This document shows, piece after piece, positions 1 to 9,808 of a DNA stretch of 64,000 nucleotides; within the stretch, counting starts at the first letter, position 1, and every line of letters starts with the position of its first letter. The stretch is from Prado023 sp963774745 (GTDB lineage: Bacteria > Actinomycetota > Actinomycetes > S36-B12 > CAIYMF01), in the NCBI GenBank assembly GCA_963774745.1, contig CAVZGE010000008.1, positions 62,001 through 126,000 on the forward strand. The letters are read 5' to 3'. Both the position numbers and the translations under genes were made by a program. Below the pieces are notes generated by a model. That model was given only the letters and a program-made list of their open reading frames with translations. It was not told the origin of the DNA and did not search any database.

Positions 1-635
1 GCACCAAGGCCTTCCGGACGGTCTTCTTCGTCCCCGCCGTCGCCGGCGTGATCGGGGTGACCCTCATCTGGAAGCAGATGTTCAACGCCGCGGTCGGCTT
101 CATCAACTGGGGGATCGCCACCGGCGGCCAGGCGGTCAACGTCGTGCTGCCGGGGGACCCGTTCCCCGATCGCGTCGAGATCGGCTGGCTGTCGGACCCG
201 AACATCGCGCTGCTGGCCGTGTGCATCGTGTTCGTGTGGTCCCAGTTCGGCTTCAACACCGTCCTGTTCACGGCCGGCCTGCAGGGCATCGGCCGCGACC
301 TCTACGAGGCAGCCGAGCTCGACGGCTGCAACGCCTGGCAGCAGTTCCGGCACGTCACCGTCCCGCAGCTGCGGGAGACCACGTTCTTCGTGACGGTGAC
401 GACCGTGATCCTCGCCCTCCAGCTGTTCGACATCGTCTACGCGCTCAACCAGCCGAATCCGGTGGGCTACCCGGACAACGCCACGCTGACGCCGGTCGTC
501 TACATCTACCAGCTCGGCTTCCAGCAGGACTCCTTCGGGCAGGCCAGCGCCGTGGCCTGGGTGCTGTTCGTGATCATCTTCATCTTCACCCTCGCCCAGT
601 TCCGAGCCCAGCGCGCCGATGCGGAGGTGAAGTGA
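1..635 (+). CDS. Sugar ABC transporter permease, MalF type (5' partial)
   Basis: This is an inner-membrane permease subunit of a carbohydrate ABC importer. The gene enters the window already open; the frame runs from base 3 and the true start lies upstream. About 210 residues remain, with several hydrophobic segments and the cytoplasmic EAA loop (YEAAELDGCNAW, near bases 303-340), which contacts the ATPase. The stop TGA overlaps the ATG of the next permease (ATGA-type junction), so the two are translationally coupled. The sugar-binding protein is presumably upstream, outside the window. The GH36 and galK genes downstream suggest that alpha-galactosides are the cargo, but that is inference. 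Confidence 0.93.
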   Translation, partial: TKAFRTVFFVPAVAGVIGVTLIWKQMFNAAVGFINWGIATGGQAVNVVLPGDPFPDRVEIGWLSDPNIALLAVCIVFVWSQFGFNTVLFTAGLQGIGRDLYEAAELDGCNAWQQFRHVTVPQLRETTFFVTVTTVILALQLFDIVYALNQPNPVGYPDNATLTPVVYIYQLGFQQDSFGQASAVAWVLFVIIFIFTLAQFRAQRADAEVK

Positions 636-1849
636 TGCCCAGGTCAGGTCGTCCCGTCCGTGGGTGGCGGGCCCAGTTCGCCCGGTTCTTCGTCTACGCC
701 AGCCTCACGATCGCGGGACTGGTCGTCCTCATCCCGTTCCTCTTCGCCCTCTCCGGGTCGATGAAGACCGCCGAGGACGTGTTCACCTACCCGCCCAGGG
801 TCCTGCCGTACGTGGCCGCGACGGTGAGCGTGGACGGGCAGGACCTCCCCGTGTTCACCGTGCCCCTGGCCGGCGGCGGCACCGCGGACCTGGCCCGGGT
901 GGAGAACGGCACCAGCCTGCGGGAGTTCCGCCAGGTCGACGACCCGGACTTCATCCTCGTGAGCCCGAAGGACGCCCTGCAGCCGACCGGGACCACCATC
1001 CTGGTGGACGGCAAGGAGAAGGACGTCTACGTCGTCACGGTCAACGGCCAGCAGGTGGAGGTCTACGACAACCGCTCGCGGATCGGCGGCACCTACGTCG
1101 ATCCCGCGGACCCGAGCGCCCCACCGGTGTTCGCCGTCCCGGCGGACGTGGTCCCGGTGGAGCAGGTCAACTTCCAGACGGGCAACTACTCCAAGGTCCT
1201 GAACCTCAACGGGTTCTCCCGGGCGCTGACGAACACCGTGCTCATCACGATCCTCGTGGTGCTCGGCCAGGTCCTGACCAGCATCCTGGGCGGGTACGCC
1301 TTCGCCCGGTTGCGGTTCCGGGGACGGGAGAAGCTCTTCCTCTTCTACCTGGGATCGATCATGATCCCGTTCGTCGTCCTGATCATCCCGCTCTACCGGT
1401 TGATGGTCGAGATCGGGTGGGTCAACGACCTGGTGTCCCTGGTGATCCCGTTCGCGTTCACCGCCTACGGCACGTTCCTGATGCGCCAGTTCTTCGTGAC
1501 GATCCCCAAGGAGCTCGAGGAGGCCGCGATCCTCGATGGCGCCTCGCGGTGGACGATCCTCTGGAAGGTGTTCGTCCCCCTGTCGATCCCGGCCATCGCC
1601 ACGCTGACGACGTTCTCGTTCCTCTACGCCTGGAACTCCTTCGTCTGGCCGTTGATCGTCATCGACTCGGGCAACCAGGAGAACAGCGTCCTCGCGCTCA
1701 CCCTGGCCACGCTCGGGGGGCGCGCGGCCGATGCACCGAACCTGGTGCTCGCCGGCGTCATGATCGCGATGATCCCGCCGGTCACGGTCTTCCTCCTGGC
1801 CCAGCGCTACTTCGTCGAGAACGTCGCCAGCAGCGGGATCAAGGGCTGA
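635..1849 (+). CDS. Sugar ABC transporter permease, MalG type, with large extracytoplasmic insert
   Basis: This is the second permease of the importer, 404 residues long, against about 280 for ordinary MalG-type subunits. The start ATG overlaps the previous stop. The first membrane segment (about residues 15-40) is followed by a polar, beta-rich stretch of roughly 140 residues, and then the usual remaining membrane segments. The EAA loop (ELEEAAILDGASRW, near bases 1510-1550) identifies the family. The insert lies where a short extracytoplasmic loop is expected, so it probably faces outside and may touch the binding protein. Longer variants of this kind are known among carbohydrate permeases. 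The product ends 37 bases before the alpha-galactosidase start. Confidence 0.93.
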   Translation: MPRSGRPVRGWRAQFARFFVYASLTIAGLVVLIPFLFALSGSMKTAEDVFTYPPRVLPYVAATVSVDGQDLPVFTVPLAGGGTADLARVENGTSLREFRQVDDPDFILVSPKDALQPTGTTILVDGKEKDVYVVTVNGQQVEVYDNRSRIGGTYVDPADPSAPPVFAVPADVVPVEQVNFQTGNYSKVLNLNGFSRALTNTVLITILVVLGQVLTSILGGYAFARLRFRGREKLFLFYLGSIMIPFVVLIIPLYRLMVEIGWVNDLVSLVIPFAFTAYGTFLMRQFFVTIPKELEEAAILDGASRWTILWKVFVPLSIPAIATLTTFSFLYAWNSFVWPLIVIDSGNQENSVLALTLATLGGRAADAPNLVLAGVMIAMIPPVTVFLLAQRYFVENVASSGIKG

Positions 1850-1886
1850 GTCGCGTGCTCGACAGCGCGGGCCCCGAGGGCGGGCG

Positions 1887-4176
1887 ATGACCAGCACGAC
1901 ATCTGTGGTGCACCTGCGCCGCGGTGGGACCAGCGTCGTGCTGCGCTGCGACGGCGACCAACTGCCCTGCGTCCTGCACTGGGGCCCTGATCTGGGCGAG
2001 CTGTCCCTCGCGCAGCTCGACCAGGTCCTGGTCGCTCTCGCGATGCCCTACCTCGACAGCCCCCTGTCCGCGTTGGAGGCCGTGGCCGTGCTCCCGCAGC
2101 ACTCCTCGGGGTGGTTGGGCAGGCCGGGCCTGATGGGCAGCCGGGCAGGTCGCGCCTGGTCGGTCGCGTTCGCCGAGGTGACCCATGCGGTCCATGCGGC
2201 CGGCGACACCGGCTGGGCCGATGGTCCGCACGGAGCCGTGCGGATCGTGTCCGTGGGCACCGATCCGGCGTGCGCGCTCGAGGTCCGGGTGGAGCTGGAG
2301 GTGCTGGCCGGTGGCCTGGTCCGGGTGCGCGCCACGGTGCGCAACCTGGGTTCGGAGGCCTACGAGGTGCGCCACCTGGAGCCGGCCCTCCCGGTCCCGG
2401 CCGAGGCGGGCGAGCTGCTCGACATGACCGGTCGGCACACCCACGAGCGCACCCCGCAGCGGCGGCCGTTCGACATGGGGCACTGGGTGCGGGAGGCCTG
2501 GGGAGGGCGCCCGGGGCATGACTCCGCGACCGTGCTGTGCGCCGGGCAGCCGGGTTTCGGGTTCCGGTCCGGCCAGGTGTGGGGGGTCCACCTCGCCCAC
2601 AGCGGCAACCAGGTCGTCTCCGCCGAGCACTCCCCGACCGGATGGCGGCTGCTGCGCGGCGGGGAGCTGCTCCTGCCCGGCGAGGTCCGGCTGGAGCCGG
2701 GGGAGGGGTACTCCTCGCCCTGGCTCCTCGGGTCCTGGGGCGAGGGCCTGGATGAGTTCTCCGGCCGCTTCCACCAGGCTCCTGCGCGCCCGTCCCACGC
2801 ACCCGTCCCGACCCCGGCCCGTCCTGCTCAACGTGTGGGAGGCGGTCTACTTCGCCCACGACCCCGACAAGCTGGTCGCCCTGGCCGAGAGCGCTGCCGA
2901 GGTGGGCATCGAGCGCTTCGTCCTCGACGACGGGTGGTTCCTGGGCCGGCGCCACGACTGGGCGGGCCTCGGGGACTGGTACGTCGACGAGGCCGTCTGG
3001 CCCGGCGGCCTGCACCGACTGGTCGACCGGGTGCACGAGCTGGGCATGGAGTTCGGGCTCTGGTTCGAGCCGGAGATGGTCAACCTCGACTCCGACCTGG
3101 CCCGCGCGCACCCCGACTGGCTGCTGGGGACCGAGCACGGCCCCGGGCCGGCCTCGCGCCACCAGCACGTCCTCGACCTGGCGAACCCGGACGCCTACGC
3201 GCACATCCTCGAGCGGATGTCGAGCCTCATCGCCGAGTACCGGATCGCCTACCTGAAGTGGGACCACAACCGCCCGCTCGTGGACGCCGGGCACGCACCC
3301 GGCGGCACCCCCGGGGTCCACGCGCAGACCGCGGCGACCTACCGGCTGATGGCCGAGCTCAAGGCCCGGCACCCCGGCCTGGAGATCGAGTCCTGCGCCG
3401 CCGGCGGGGCCCGCCTGGACCTGGGCATCATGGAGCACGCCGACCGGGTGTGGGTCTCGGACTGCATCGACGCCCACGAGCGCCAGCGCATGGTGCGCTG
3501 GACCGGCCTGACGCTGCCCCCCGAGCTCATGGGCACGCACGTCGGGTCCGGAGCGGACCACACCACCCAGCGCGTCCACGACCTGGCCTTCCGGGCCGGG
3601 ACGGCCCTGTGGGGCCACATGGGCGTGGAGTGGGACCTGACCGCGGCCACGCCGAACCAGCGGGCGGCACTGGCGCAGTGGATCGCGCTGCACAAGCGGC
3701 TGCGACCCCTGCTGCACACCGGTCGCGTCGTCCACGCGGACCTGGCCAACACCGCGCTCGCCCTCGACGGGGTGGTCGCCCAGGACGGGTCCCAGGCGCT
3801 CTACAAGCTGGCCGCGGTGGAGCACACGGTCACCTGGCCGCCGGGTCGGGTCACCCTCCCCGGGCTGGATCCGGACCGGACCTACCGCGTCGCCGCGCTC
3901 ACACCGGCCAACGCCGACCGGCTGCTGGGCCCATCGCCCGACGAGGCGGCCGCGGTCCCGCCGACGGGGGCGGCTGGGGCGCCGGCACCGCGCGACCACC
4001 GTCCCGGCTGGGTGCGCTCGGACATCACGCTGCCCGGCCGGGTCCTGGCTGAGGTCGGGATCCAGGCGCCCCTGCTGGGGGTGGACCAGCTCGTGCTGAT
4101 CCACGTGGCGCAGGTCCCGGTGAGCAGCCCGGACGGATCCGTCCGGTCCGTGCCCGACGGCGAGGAGCAACGATGA
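1887..4176 (+). CDS. Alpha-galactosidase, GH36 family, with one frame break
   Basis: This retaining alpha-galactosidase hydrolyses terminal alpha-galactosyl residues of oligosaccharides. It is probably cytoplasmic, since no signal peptide is visible. The N-terminal beta-sandwich is read from ATG 1887; the frame then breaks near 2775. Removing one C there restores FHRLLRARP and joins the (beta/alpha)8 domain. The nucleophile Asp lies in LKWDHN (about base 3260) and the acid/base Asp in WVSDCIDA (about base 3455). The repaired product is about 763 residues, normal for the family. The stop overlaps galK by an ATGA junction. The clean domain order on both sides of the break favours a sequencing or assembly indel over a decayed gene. 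Confidence 0.88.
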
Positions 4177-5369
4177 CGGAACCGATGGCCGCGTGGACCG
4201 ACGCCCAGGGCGCGTCCCGGGCAACCGCGCTGTTCCGGGCCGCGTTCGGCGCCGCCCCGGACGGGGTGTGGGCGTCGCCCGGCCGGGTGAACCTGATCGG
4301 CGAGCATGTCGACTACAACGGTGGTCTGTGCCTGCCGATGGCCCTTCCGCACCGCACGTTCGCCGCCGTCCGCCGCCGCGACGACCAGGTCGTCCGTCTC
4401 GTGTCCGCCCTGGCGCCCGAGGACGTCTGGACCGGGACGGTGGAGGGCATCGCGCCCGGGCTCGTCAGCTCGTGGGTTGCCTACGCGGGAGGCCCGGCGT
4501 GGTCCCTGGCCCAGGACGGCCACACCCTCGGCGGGTTCGATGCCGCCATCGACTCGTGCGTCCCGCTGGGGGCCGGGCTGTCGTCGTCGGCGGCCATCGA
4601 GTGCGCCGTCGCCCTCGCCCTCGACGAGCTCCTCGGCCTGGGGCTGGCCGCCGCGGGGGACACCGGCCGGGCCCAGCTGGCGGCCGTGTGCGTCCGGGCC
4701 GAGAACGAGGTCGCCGGTGCGCCCACCGGCGGCATGGACCAGGCGGCGTCCCTGCGCACAACGGCCGGGCACGCCCTGCTGCTGGACACCCTCGACCACA
4801 GCGTCGCCCAGGTGCCCTTCCACCTGGCCGAGGCCGGCCTGGAGCTGCTGGTCATCGACACCCGGGCTCCACACGCCCTGGTGGACGGCCAGTACGCCGC
4901 CCGTCGTGCCGCCTGCCACAGCGCGGCCGCGCGGCTCGGGGTGGGCACCCTGCGGGAGGTCACCGACCTCGGTGCAGCACTGGCTGCCCTGCCGGACCCG
5001 GTCGAGAGGATGCGTGTCCGCCACGTCGTCACCGAGATCGACCGGGTCAGGCAGTTCGTCGACCTCGTCGGTGACGACCGGGTCCGCGAGGTGGGTCCAC
5101 TCATGGACGCCTCGCACGAGTCGCTGCGGGTCGACTACGAGGTCAGCTGCGACGAGCTGGACGTGGCCGTCGGGGCAGCCCGGTCTGCGGGCGCCCTCGG
5201 CGCGCGGATGACCGGCGGCGGCTTCGGTGGGTCGGCCATCGCGCTGATCGGGGCCGACGCCGCGACCGAGGTCTCCCGAGCCGTCACCGACGCGTTCCAC
5301 GACAGGGGGTGGCCCGAGCCGGGCTTCCTGATCGCGGTTGCCGGACCAGCCGGCGGGCGGGTGCAGTGA
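4173..5369 (+). CDS. galK: Galactokinase
   Basis: This GHMP-family kinase phosphorylates alpha-D-galactose with ATP to galactose-1-phosphate, the first committed Leloir step. It has 398 residues, normal for the family. The galactokinase signature GRVNLIGEHVDYNGG lies at about residues 36-50, the phosphate-binding GLSSSAA loop near residue 132, and the C-terminal GHMP motif MTGGGFGG near residue 346. The start ATG overlaps the alpha-galactosidase stop, so free galactose released by that enzyme would be trapped at once. No galT or galE is seen in the window. Confidence 0.96.
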   Translation: MTEPMAAWTDAQGASRATALFRAAFGAAPDGVWASPGRVNLIGEHVDYNGGLCLPMALPHRTFAAVRRRDDQVVRLVSALAPEDVWTGTVEGIAPGLVSSWVAYAGGPAWSLAQDGHTLGGFDAAIDSCVPLGAGLSSSAAIECAVALALDELLGLGLAAAGDTGRAQLAAVCVRAENEVAGAPTGGMDQAASLRTTAGHALLLDTLDHSVAQVPFHLAEAGLELLVIDTRAPHALVDGQYAARRAACHSAAARLGVGTLREVTDLGAALAALPDPVERMRVRHVVTEIDRVRQFVDLVGDDRVREVGPLMDASHESLRVDYEVSCDELDVAVGAARSAGALGARMTGGGFGGSAIALIGADAATEVSRAVTDAFHDRGWPEPGFLIAVAGPAGGRVQ

Positions 5370-5415
5370 TGCATCGTCGAGCGAAGATCTGAACCGACCC
5401 AGAACAGGAGCCCCC

Positions 5416-6957
5416 ATGGACCCGAAGCACTTCTCCCTGTACGGCAACACCATCACGCCGGACCAGGACCGCAAGGCACTGGCGTGGCAGAAGATGTTCG
5501 TCGACAAGTTCCACTACGACCCGAACGAGGTCTACGAGCTCAGCGTCCACGACAACCCGCAGCTGGGCGACGCGCTGGGGATCCGCGACATCCGCCGGGA
5601 CTCCGCGGGCGATCCGATCGACCCCGAGACCGGCATCGTGATCTCGACGATCCGGATGGGCTTCGGGCACTACCGGATCGCGATGGCCGGCGCATCGGCT
5701 GCCCGGGCGATGGGTCGCACGCCCTACTGGCTGGACCTGCTGGCCATCCCCGGCATCACGCAGGACGCGATCAACTGGTGGAACACCAACTACAGCAAGT
5801 ACTCGCGGGTGTCCCAGCGCAATGCCGCGTTCGACAAGTACGTGTGGGAGTCGGTCACGTCCGGGGACAGGACGCTGCCGGGCCTGAACTGGCTGCTGAA
5901 CAACCAGGCGATGGGGTGGCCGTGGCGCTTCCTCAAGGCCAACGCGCGCGACTACCGCAAGAGCGAGCTGTTCGCCAACCTGCACCGGGCCCTGCCCCAG
6001 GACATGCCGATCCTCACGGCTCACATGTGGAACTGCATGGGGGCCGTCGCCGGGGGCATGACCAACGTCGTGGACATGATGTTCGACAACTGGCCGATGG
6101 CGTTCCAGCTCACCGAGGGCGCGACCCATGCCGTGCAGTCGCCGTCGGGCTACTACGGGTTCCGGATCATGAACCAGTTCGACGAGGACGACAGGATCCT
6201 CAACCCGACGCCGGCCGATGCGATCAAGTACGTGGGGCATCACGTGGACCACGAGCTGGTCGAGAACATCGAGGTCGACTGCGAGGCGCGCCTGACCCGC
6301 ATGCGCAACGGTGAGCCGCGCCGGTTCATCCTCACCATGGGTGGCGCGGGCGCCCAGCGGGAGCTCTTCAAGGCGATCATCGACCACTGCCGTCCGATGA
6401 TCGAGCGCGACGAGCTGACGCTGTTCGTCAACCTCGGCGACCACGCCGACAACTGGGACTGGCTCAAGGGCGAGCTGGGCCCGGCAGCCGCATCGGTGAC
6501 GACCCACCGCACCTGGGACGACGCCAGGGGCTTCGCCGACGAGATCCGCGAGGGCCAGGCGCACGGCCTGCACGTGTTCCTGTTCGACAACACGTTCCAC
6601 GGCGTGTACGCGACCAACTACCTGATGCGCGTCAGCGACGTGCTGATCACCAAGCCCTCGGAGCTGGCGTTCTACCCGATCCCGAAGATCTTCAACGCCC
6701 GGGTCGGCGCCCATGAGGCCTGGGGTGCGATCCGCAGCGCCGAGATCGGCGACGGCACGATCGAGACCCGCACCATCCCGCGGACGCTGCAGGCGATCGA
6801 CCTGATCACCGGTGAGGACGACTTGCTCGAGATGTTCTGCGACTGCATCGTGAAGAACAAGCGGATCGGGATCTACGACGGTGCCTACAAGTGCGTGGCG
6901 CTGGCGACCGGCACCACGTGGGAGCGCAGGCTGGACGGAACCGTCGATCGCGGCTGA
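5416..6957 (+). CDS. GT-B/GT28-like protein of unknown substrate
   Basis: The product is 513 residues with no signal peptide or obvious membrane span. I do not recognise a named family with certainty. MGFGHYRIAMAGASAA (about residues 80-95) resembles the glycine/histidine loop opening GT28-type glycosyltransferases. A second glycine-rich motif, MGGAGAQRELF (about 307), and TKPSELAFYP (about 411) resemble the C-terminal nucleotide-sugar site of MurG/MGDG-synthase relatives. It starts 46 bases after galK with a likely AACAGGAG ribosome-binding site, so it is probably the last gene of the galactoside operon. A role using a galactose-derived sugar is possible but is inference. An unrelated GT-B phosphorylase-like enzyme is the main alternative. 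Confidence 0.6.
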   Translation: MDPKHFSLYGNTITPDQDRKALAWQKMFVDKFHYDPNEVYELSVHDNPQLGDALGIRDIRRDSAGDPIDPETGIVISTIRMGFGHYRIAMAGASAARAMGRTPYWLDLLAIPGITQDAINWWNTNYSKYSRVSQRNAAFDKYVWESVTSGDRTLPGLNWLLNNQAMGWPWRFLKANARDYRKSELFANLHRALPQDMPILTAHMWNCMGAVAGGMTNVVDMMFDNWPMAFQLTEGATHAVQSPSGYYGFRIMNQFDEDDRILNPTPADAIKYVGHHVDHELVENIEVDCEARLTRMRNGEPRRFILTMGGAGAQRELFKAIIDHCRPMIERDELTLFVNLGDHADNWDWLKGELGPAAASVTTHRTWDDARGFADEIREGQAHGLHVFLFDNTFHGVYATNYLMRVSDVLITKPSELAFYPIPKIFNARVGAHEAWGAIRSAEIGDGTIETRTIPRTLQAIDLITGEDDLLEMFCDCIVKNKRIGIYDGAYKCVALATGTTWERRLDGTVDRG

Positions 6958-6987
6958 GCGACCGTCGGGCGGGGGACCGTCGCGGCC

Positions 6988-8724
6988 TCAGCGTGCGGTG
7001 AGCACCCGCAGGGGCGCGACGTCCGGGGTGCGCAGGCGCACGGTCTCCGCCGTGGCGTCGTCCGGCTCGCGCTCGGCGTCCTCCTCTGCCCTGGCCCGCT
7101 CGGTGTAGCTCGCGATCTCCGCGGCCATGCGCTGCTCGTCCCAGCCGAGCACCTCGGCGACCAGCGCCGCGATCTCGGGCAGGGCGGCCAGGCCCCGGTC
7201 GCGCATCTCGTAGTTCAGCCGGGTCCGGTGCAGCATGACGTCCTCGAGGTGCAGGACGCCCTCATGGGTGGCGGCGTAGACGACCTCGGCCCGCAGGTAG
7301 GCCGGCGCGTGCTCGAGCGGTCGCGCCAGGTCGGGGCGGGCCGCGATCGCGTCCACGAGGTCGCCGAGCAGGGAGCCGTAGCGATGCAGGAGGTGGTCGA
7401 CCATCTGGCCGCTCCACCCGTACGTGCGCGCCACCACGGTCGCCCGCCGGCCCAGGGCCTCGAGGCCGACCGCGCCCACGAGCGGGATCCGCTCGGTGAT
7501 CGAGGGCAGGTCCTTGGCCCGGTCGCCGAGGGCGAAGTCGACGGCGTCGGTGGCCATCACCCGGTAGGTGGTGAGCTTGCCGCCCGCGATCACGGTGAGG
7601 CCGGGGGTGGGCGAGGCCGTGGTGTGCTCGCGGGAGATCTTGGCCGACGACGTGCCGGCCTTCGTCCCGGGCTGCAGCAGCGGGCGCAGGCCGGCCCACG
7701 TGCCGATGATGTCGTCTCGGGTCAGCGGCCGGGCAAGCACGGAGTTGGCATGCCCGAGCACGTAGTCGATGTCCGCCGAGGTCGCCACCGGGTGCTGGAG
7801 CTCCTGGGTCCAGGGCGTGTCAGTGGTCCCGATCAGCCAGTACCTCGACCACGGGATGAGGAACAGGACCGACTTCTCCGTCTGCAGGATCAGGCCGACC
7901 TCGCCACGGATCCGATCGCGGGGCACGACGATGTGGATGCCCTTGGACGCGAGCACCCGGAGCCCGCCCTCGGCACCGGACAGCGACTCGGTCTGCTCCG
8001 TCCAGACGCCCGTCGAGTTGATCACGGCACGGGCGCGGATCGGGATCTCGCGCCCGGTCTCGAGGTCCACGACCACCGCTCCCACGACAGTCCCGGCCGC
8101 GTCCTTCGTGAGCTCCACGAGCTGGGTGCGCGAGGCGGCCAGCGCGCCGTAGGCCGCGGCCGTCCGGACCAGGGTCAGCACCAGCCGGGCGTCGTCGACC
8201 GAGGCGTCCCAGTACTGCAGGGCGCCCACGGCTGCGTCGTGGCGCAGGTCGGGGAACCGACGGAGCATGCCCGTGCGGGACAGGTGCCGGTGGAAGGGCA
8301 GGGCCCGCTTCCGCCCGGACGCCGTCGCCAGGGTGTCGTAGAGGGCGACGCCCGCCCCGACGTAGGCGCGCTCCCACACGCGGTGCTCCAGGGGGTAGAG
8401 GAATGCCACGGGCTTGACCAGGTGCGGGGCGAGCTGGTTGATCAGCAGGTCGCGCTCGGTGAGCGCCTCATGGACGAGGTGGAAGTCGAGCATCTGCAGG
8501 TAGCGCAGGCCACCATGGACCAGCTTCGAGGACCGGCTCGACGTCCCGCTCGCCCAGTCCTGGGCCTCAACGATGCCGACGCGCAGCCCACGGGTGGCGG
8601 CCTCCAGCGCGACGCCGGCCCCGGTCACGCCGCCCCCGATGACCAGGATGTCGAGACCGTCCGCGCTGCCCATCTGGGCCAGGGCCTCGGTGCGCGATGC
8701 GGGGGTCATGATGGAGGTCAACAT
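6988..8724 (-). CDS. glpD: Glycerol-3-phosphate dehydrogenase, FAD-dependent
   Basis: This enzyme oxidises sn-glycerol-3-phosphate to dihydroxyacetone phosphate at the membrane, passing electrons to quinone. It has 578 residues, typical of actinobacterial GlpD. The N-terminal Rossmann motif GGGVTGAGVALEA (about residues 30-42) binds FAD, and SSRSSKLVHGGLRYL (about 63-77) is the family signature. It is transcribed away from the SorC-type regulator, sharing a short intergenic region with an inverted repeat. Regulation by that protein is therefore likely. It converges on the GT-B-like gene with only 30 bases between the stops. Confidence 0.95.
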   Translation of the reverse strand: MLTSIMTPASRTEALAQMGSADGLDILVIGGGVTGAGVALEAATRGLRVGIVEAQDWASGTSSRSSKLVHGGLRYLQMLDFHLVHEALTERDLLINQLAPHLVKPVAFLYPLEHRVWERAYVGAGVALYDTLATASGRKRALPFHRHLSRTGMLRRFPDLRHDAAVGALQYWDASVDDARLVLTLVRTAAAYGALAASRTQLVELTKDAAGTVVGAVVVDLETGREIPIRARAVINSTGVWTEQTESLSGAEGGLRVLASKGIHIVVPRDRIRGEVGLILQTEKSVLFLIPWSRYWLIGTTDTPWTQELQHPVATSADIDYVLGHANSVLARPLTRDDIIGTWAGLRPLLQPGTKAGTSSAKISREHTTASPTPGLTVIAGGKLTTYRVMATDAVDFALGDRAKDLPSITERIPLVGAVGLEALGRRATVVARTYGWSGQMVDHLLHRYGSLLGDLVDAIAARPDLARPLEHAPAYLRAEVVYAATHEGVLHLEDVMLHRTRLNYEMRDRGLAALPEIAALVAEVLGWDEQRMAAEIASYTERARAEEDAEREPDDATAETVRLRTPDVAPLRVLTAR

Positions 8725-8779
8725 GGGTGGGGCTCCTTTGCCGGGGCGATAGGGCCATCATCGACCGCCCGTGCTCACA

Positions 8780-8798
8780 TGTGCAACACTGATGCACA
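8780..8798. promoter_or_regulatory. Inverted repeat, candidate SorC-type operator
   Basis: A perfect 6-base inverted repeat, TGTGCA, seven bases, TGCACA, sits in the divergent gap between glpD (start 8724) and the regulator gene (start 8823). Its position suggests shared control and autoregulation. The repeat is seen directly; binding by the neighbouring regulator is inferred. Confidence 0.55.
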
Positions 8799-8822
8799 AA
8801 CGTGCGACGGAAGGCGGCGGGT

Positions 8823-9797
8823 GTGGTCGAACGTGAGGAGTCCATGCGGATCGCCGCCACCATGTACTACGTCCAGGACGAGCAGATGGATGCCATCGCG
8901 CGCCGCCTGGGCACGTCGCGGTCGACGGTCTCCCGCCTGCTCAAGGCTGCCCGCGACAGCGGGCTGGTGCAGATCTCCGTGCGCCCCGAGGCTGACGTCA
9001 CCAGCGGCCTGGCCCAGCGGCTCAGGCTCGCCTTCGGCATCCGGGCCCTCGTCGTGCCGGTTCGGGTCGGGGCCCGGGAGGACGAGCGCCTCGACCAGGT
9101 GGCGAGGGTGGCCGCGCGGCTCCTGATGGACCTGTTCGACGACGAGACGGTGCTCGGCGTGGCCTGGGGGACCACCGTCAGCGCCGTCGCTCGCGCCCTG
9201 GGCCGCAAGCCCACCCGGGGCGGCACCGTCGTCCAGCTCAACGGAGCCGCCAACACCGTCACCAGCGGCGTGGACTACGCGAGCACGATCATCACGGCCT
9301 TCGGTGCCGCATTCGACGCCGAGGTCCGGCACTTCCCGGTACCCGCGTTCTTCGACTTCGCCGAGACCCGTCAGGCGATGTGGCGGGAGCGCAGCGTCCA
9401 GCGGGTCCTGACCGTCCAGCGCCGGACCGACATCGCGCTGTTCGGTGTGGGTGCACTGGGCGGCCAGGTCCCCTCGCACGTCTACTCAGCCGGGTACCTC
9501 GATGAGGGTGACCTCGCCGCGCTCTACGCGGCGGGGGTCGTCGGCGACGTGTGCACCGTCTTCCTGCGGGAGGACGGCAGCTACCGGGACATCGAGATCA
9601 ACCAGCGGGCCACCGGCCCGACGCCGCAGGAGCTCGCCAGCGTCCCCCGGCGGCTGTGCGTCGTGGCGGGAGAGGCGAAGCTGCGACCACTGCTGGCGGC
9701 CATGCGTGCCGGCGCCGTGACGGATCTGGTCATCGACGAGCCGACGGCGCGCCGTCTCGTGCCCCGTCGACGGGTGTCGTCGATCGGTCGGCACTAA
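8823..9797 (+). CDS. SorC/DeoR-type sugar-binding transcriptional regulator
   Basis: This DNA-binding protein senses a phosphorylated sugar. It has about 324 residues: an N-terminal helix-turn-helix (MDAIARRLGTSRSTVSRLLK) and a long C-terminal effector domain of the SorC fold with GVAWGTTV and FGVGALGG segments typical of the family. GTG 8823 is preferred because GGAAGG lies 8 bases upstream; GTG 8802 and ATG 8844 are in-frame alternatives. It is divergent from glpD, so glycerol-3-phosphate or a related polyol phosphate is a reasonable but unproven ligand. The PhyH gene follows 11 bases later on the same strand and may be co-transcribed. Confidence 0.9.
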   Translation: MVEREESMRIAATMYYVQDEQMDAIARRLGTSRSTVSRLLKAARDSGLVQISVRPEADVTSGLAQRLRLAFGIRALVVPVRVGAREDERLDQVARVAARLLMDLFDDETVLGVAWGTTVSAVARALGRKPTRGGTVVQLNGAANTVTSGVDYASTIITAFGAAFDAEVRHFPVPAFFDFAETRQAMWRERSVQRVLTVQRRTDIALFGVGALGGQVPSHVYSAGYLDEGDLAALYAAGVVGDVCTVFLREDGSYRDIEINQRATGPTPQELASVPRRLCVVAGEAKLRPLLAAMRAGAVTDLVIDEPTARRLVPRRRVSSIGRH

Positions 9798-9808
9798 CCT
9801 CGTGGGAC

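Noticed and set aside
2775..2800. Programmed ribosomal frameshift in the GH36 gene
   Set aside because: There is no slippery heptamer, no downstream structure of note, and the same kind of one-base insertion occurs in several unrelated genes.
1807..4224. An 805-codon minus-strand open frame
   Set aside because: It is antisense to the alpha-galactosidase, has no recognisable motif and no ribosome-binding site. GC-rich codon bias creates it.
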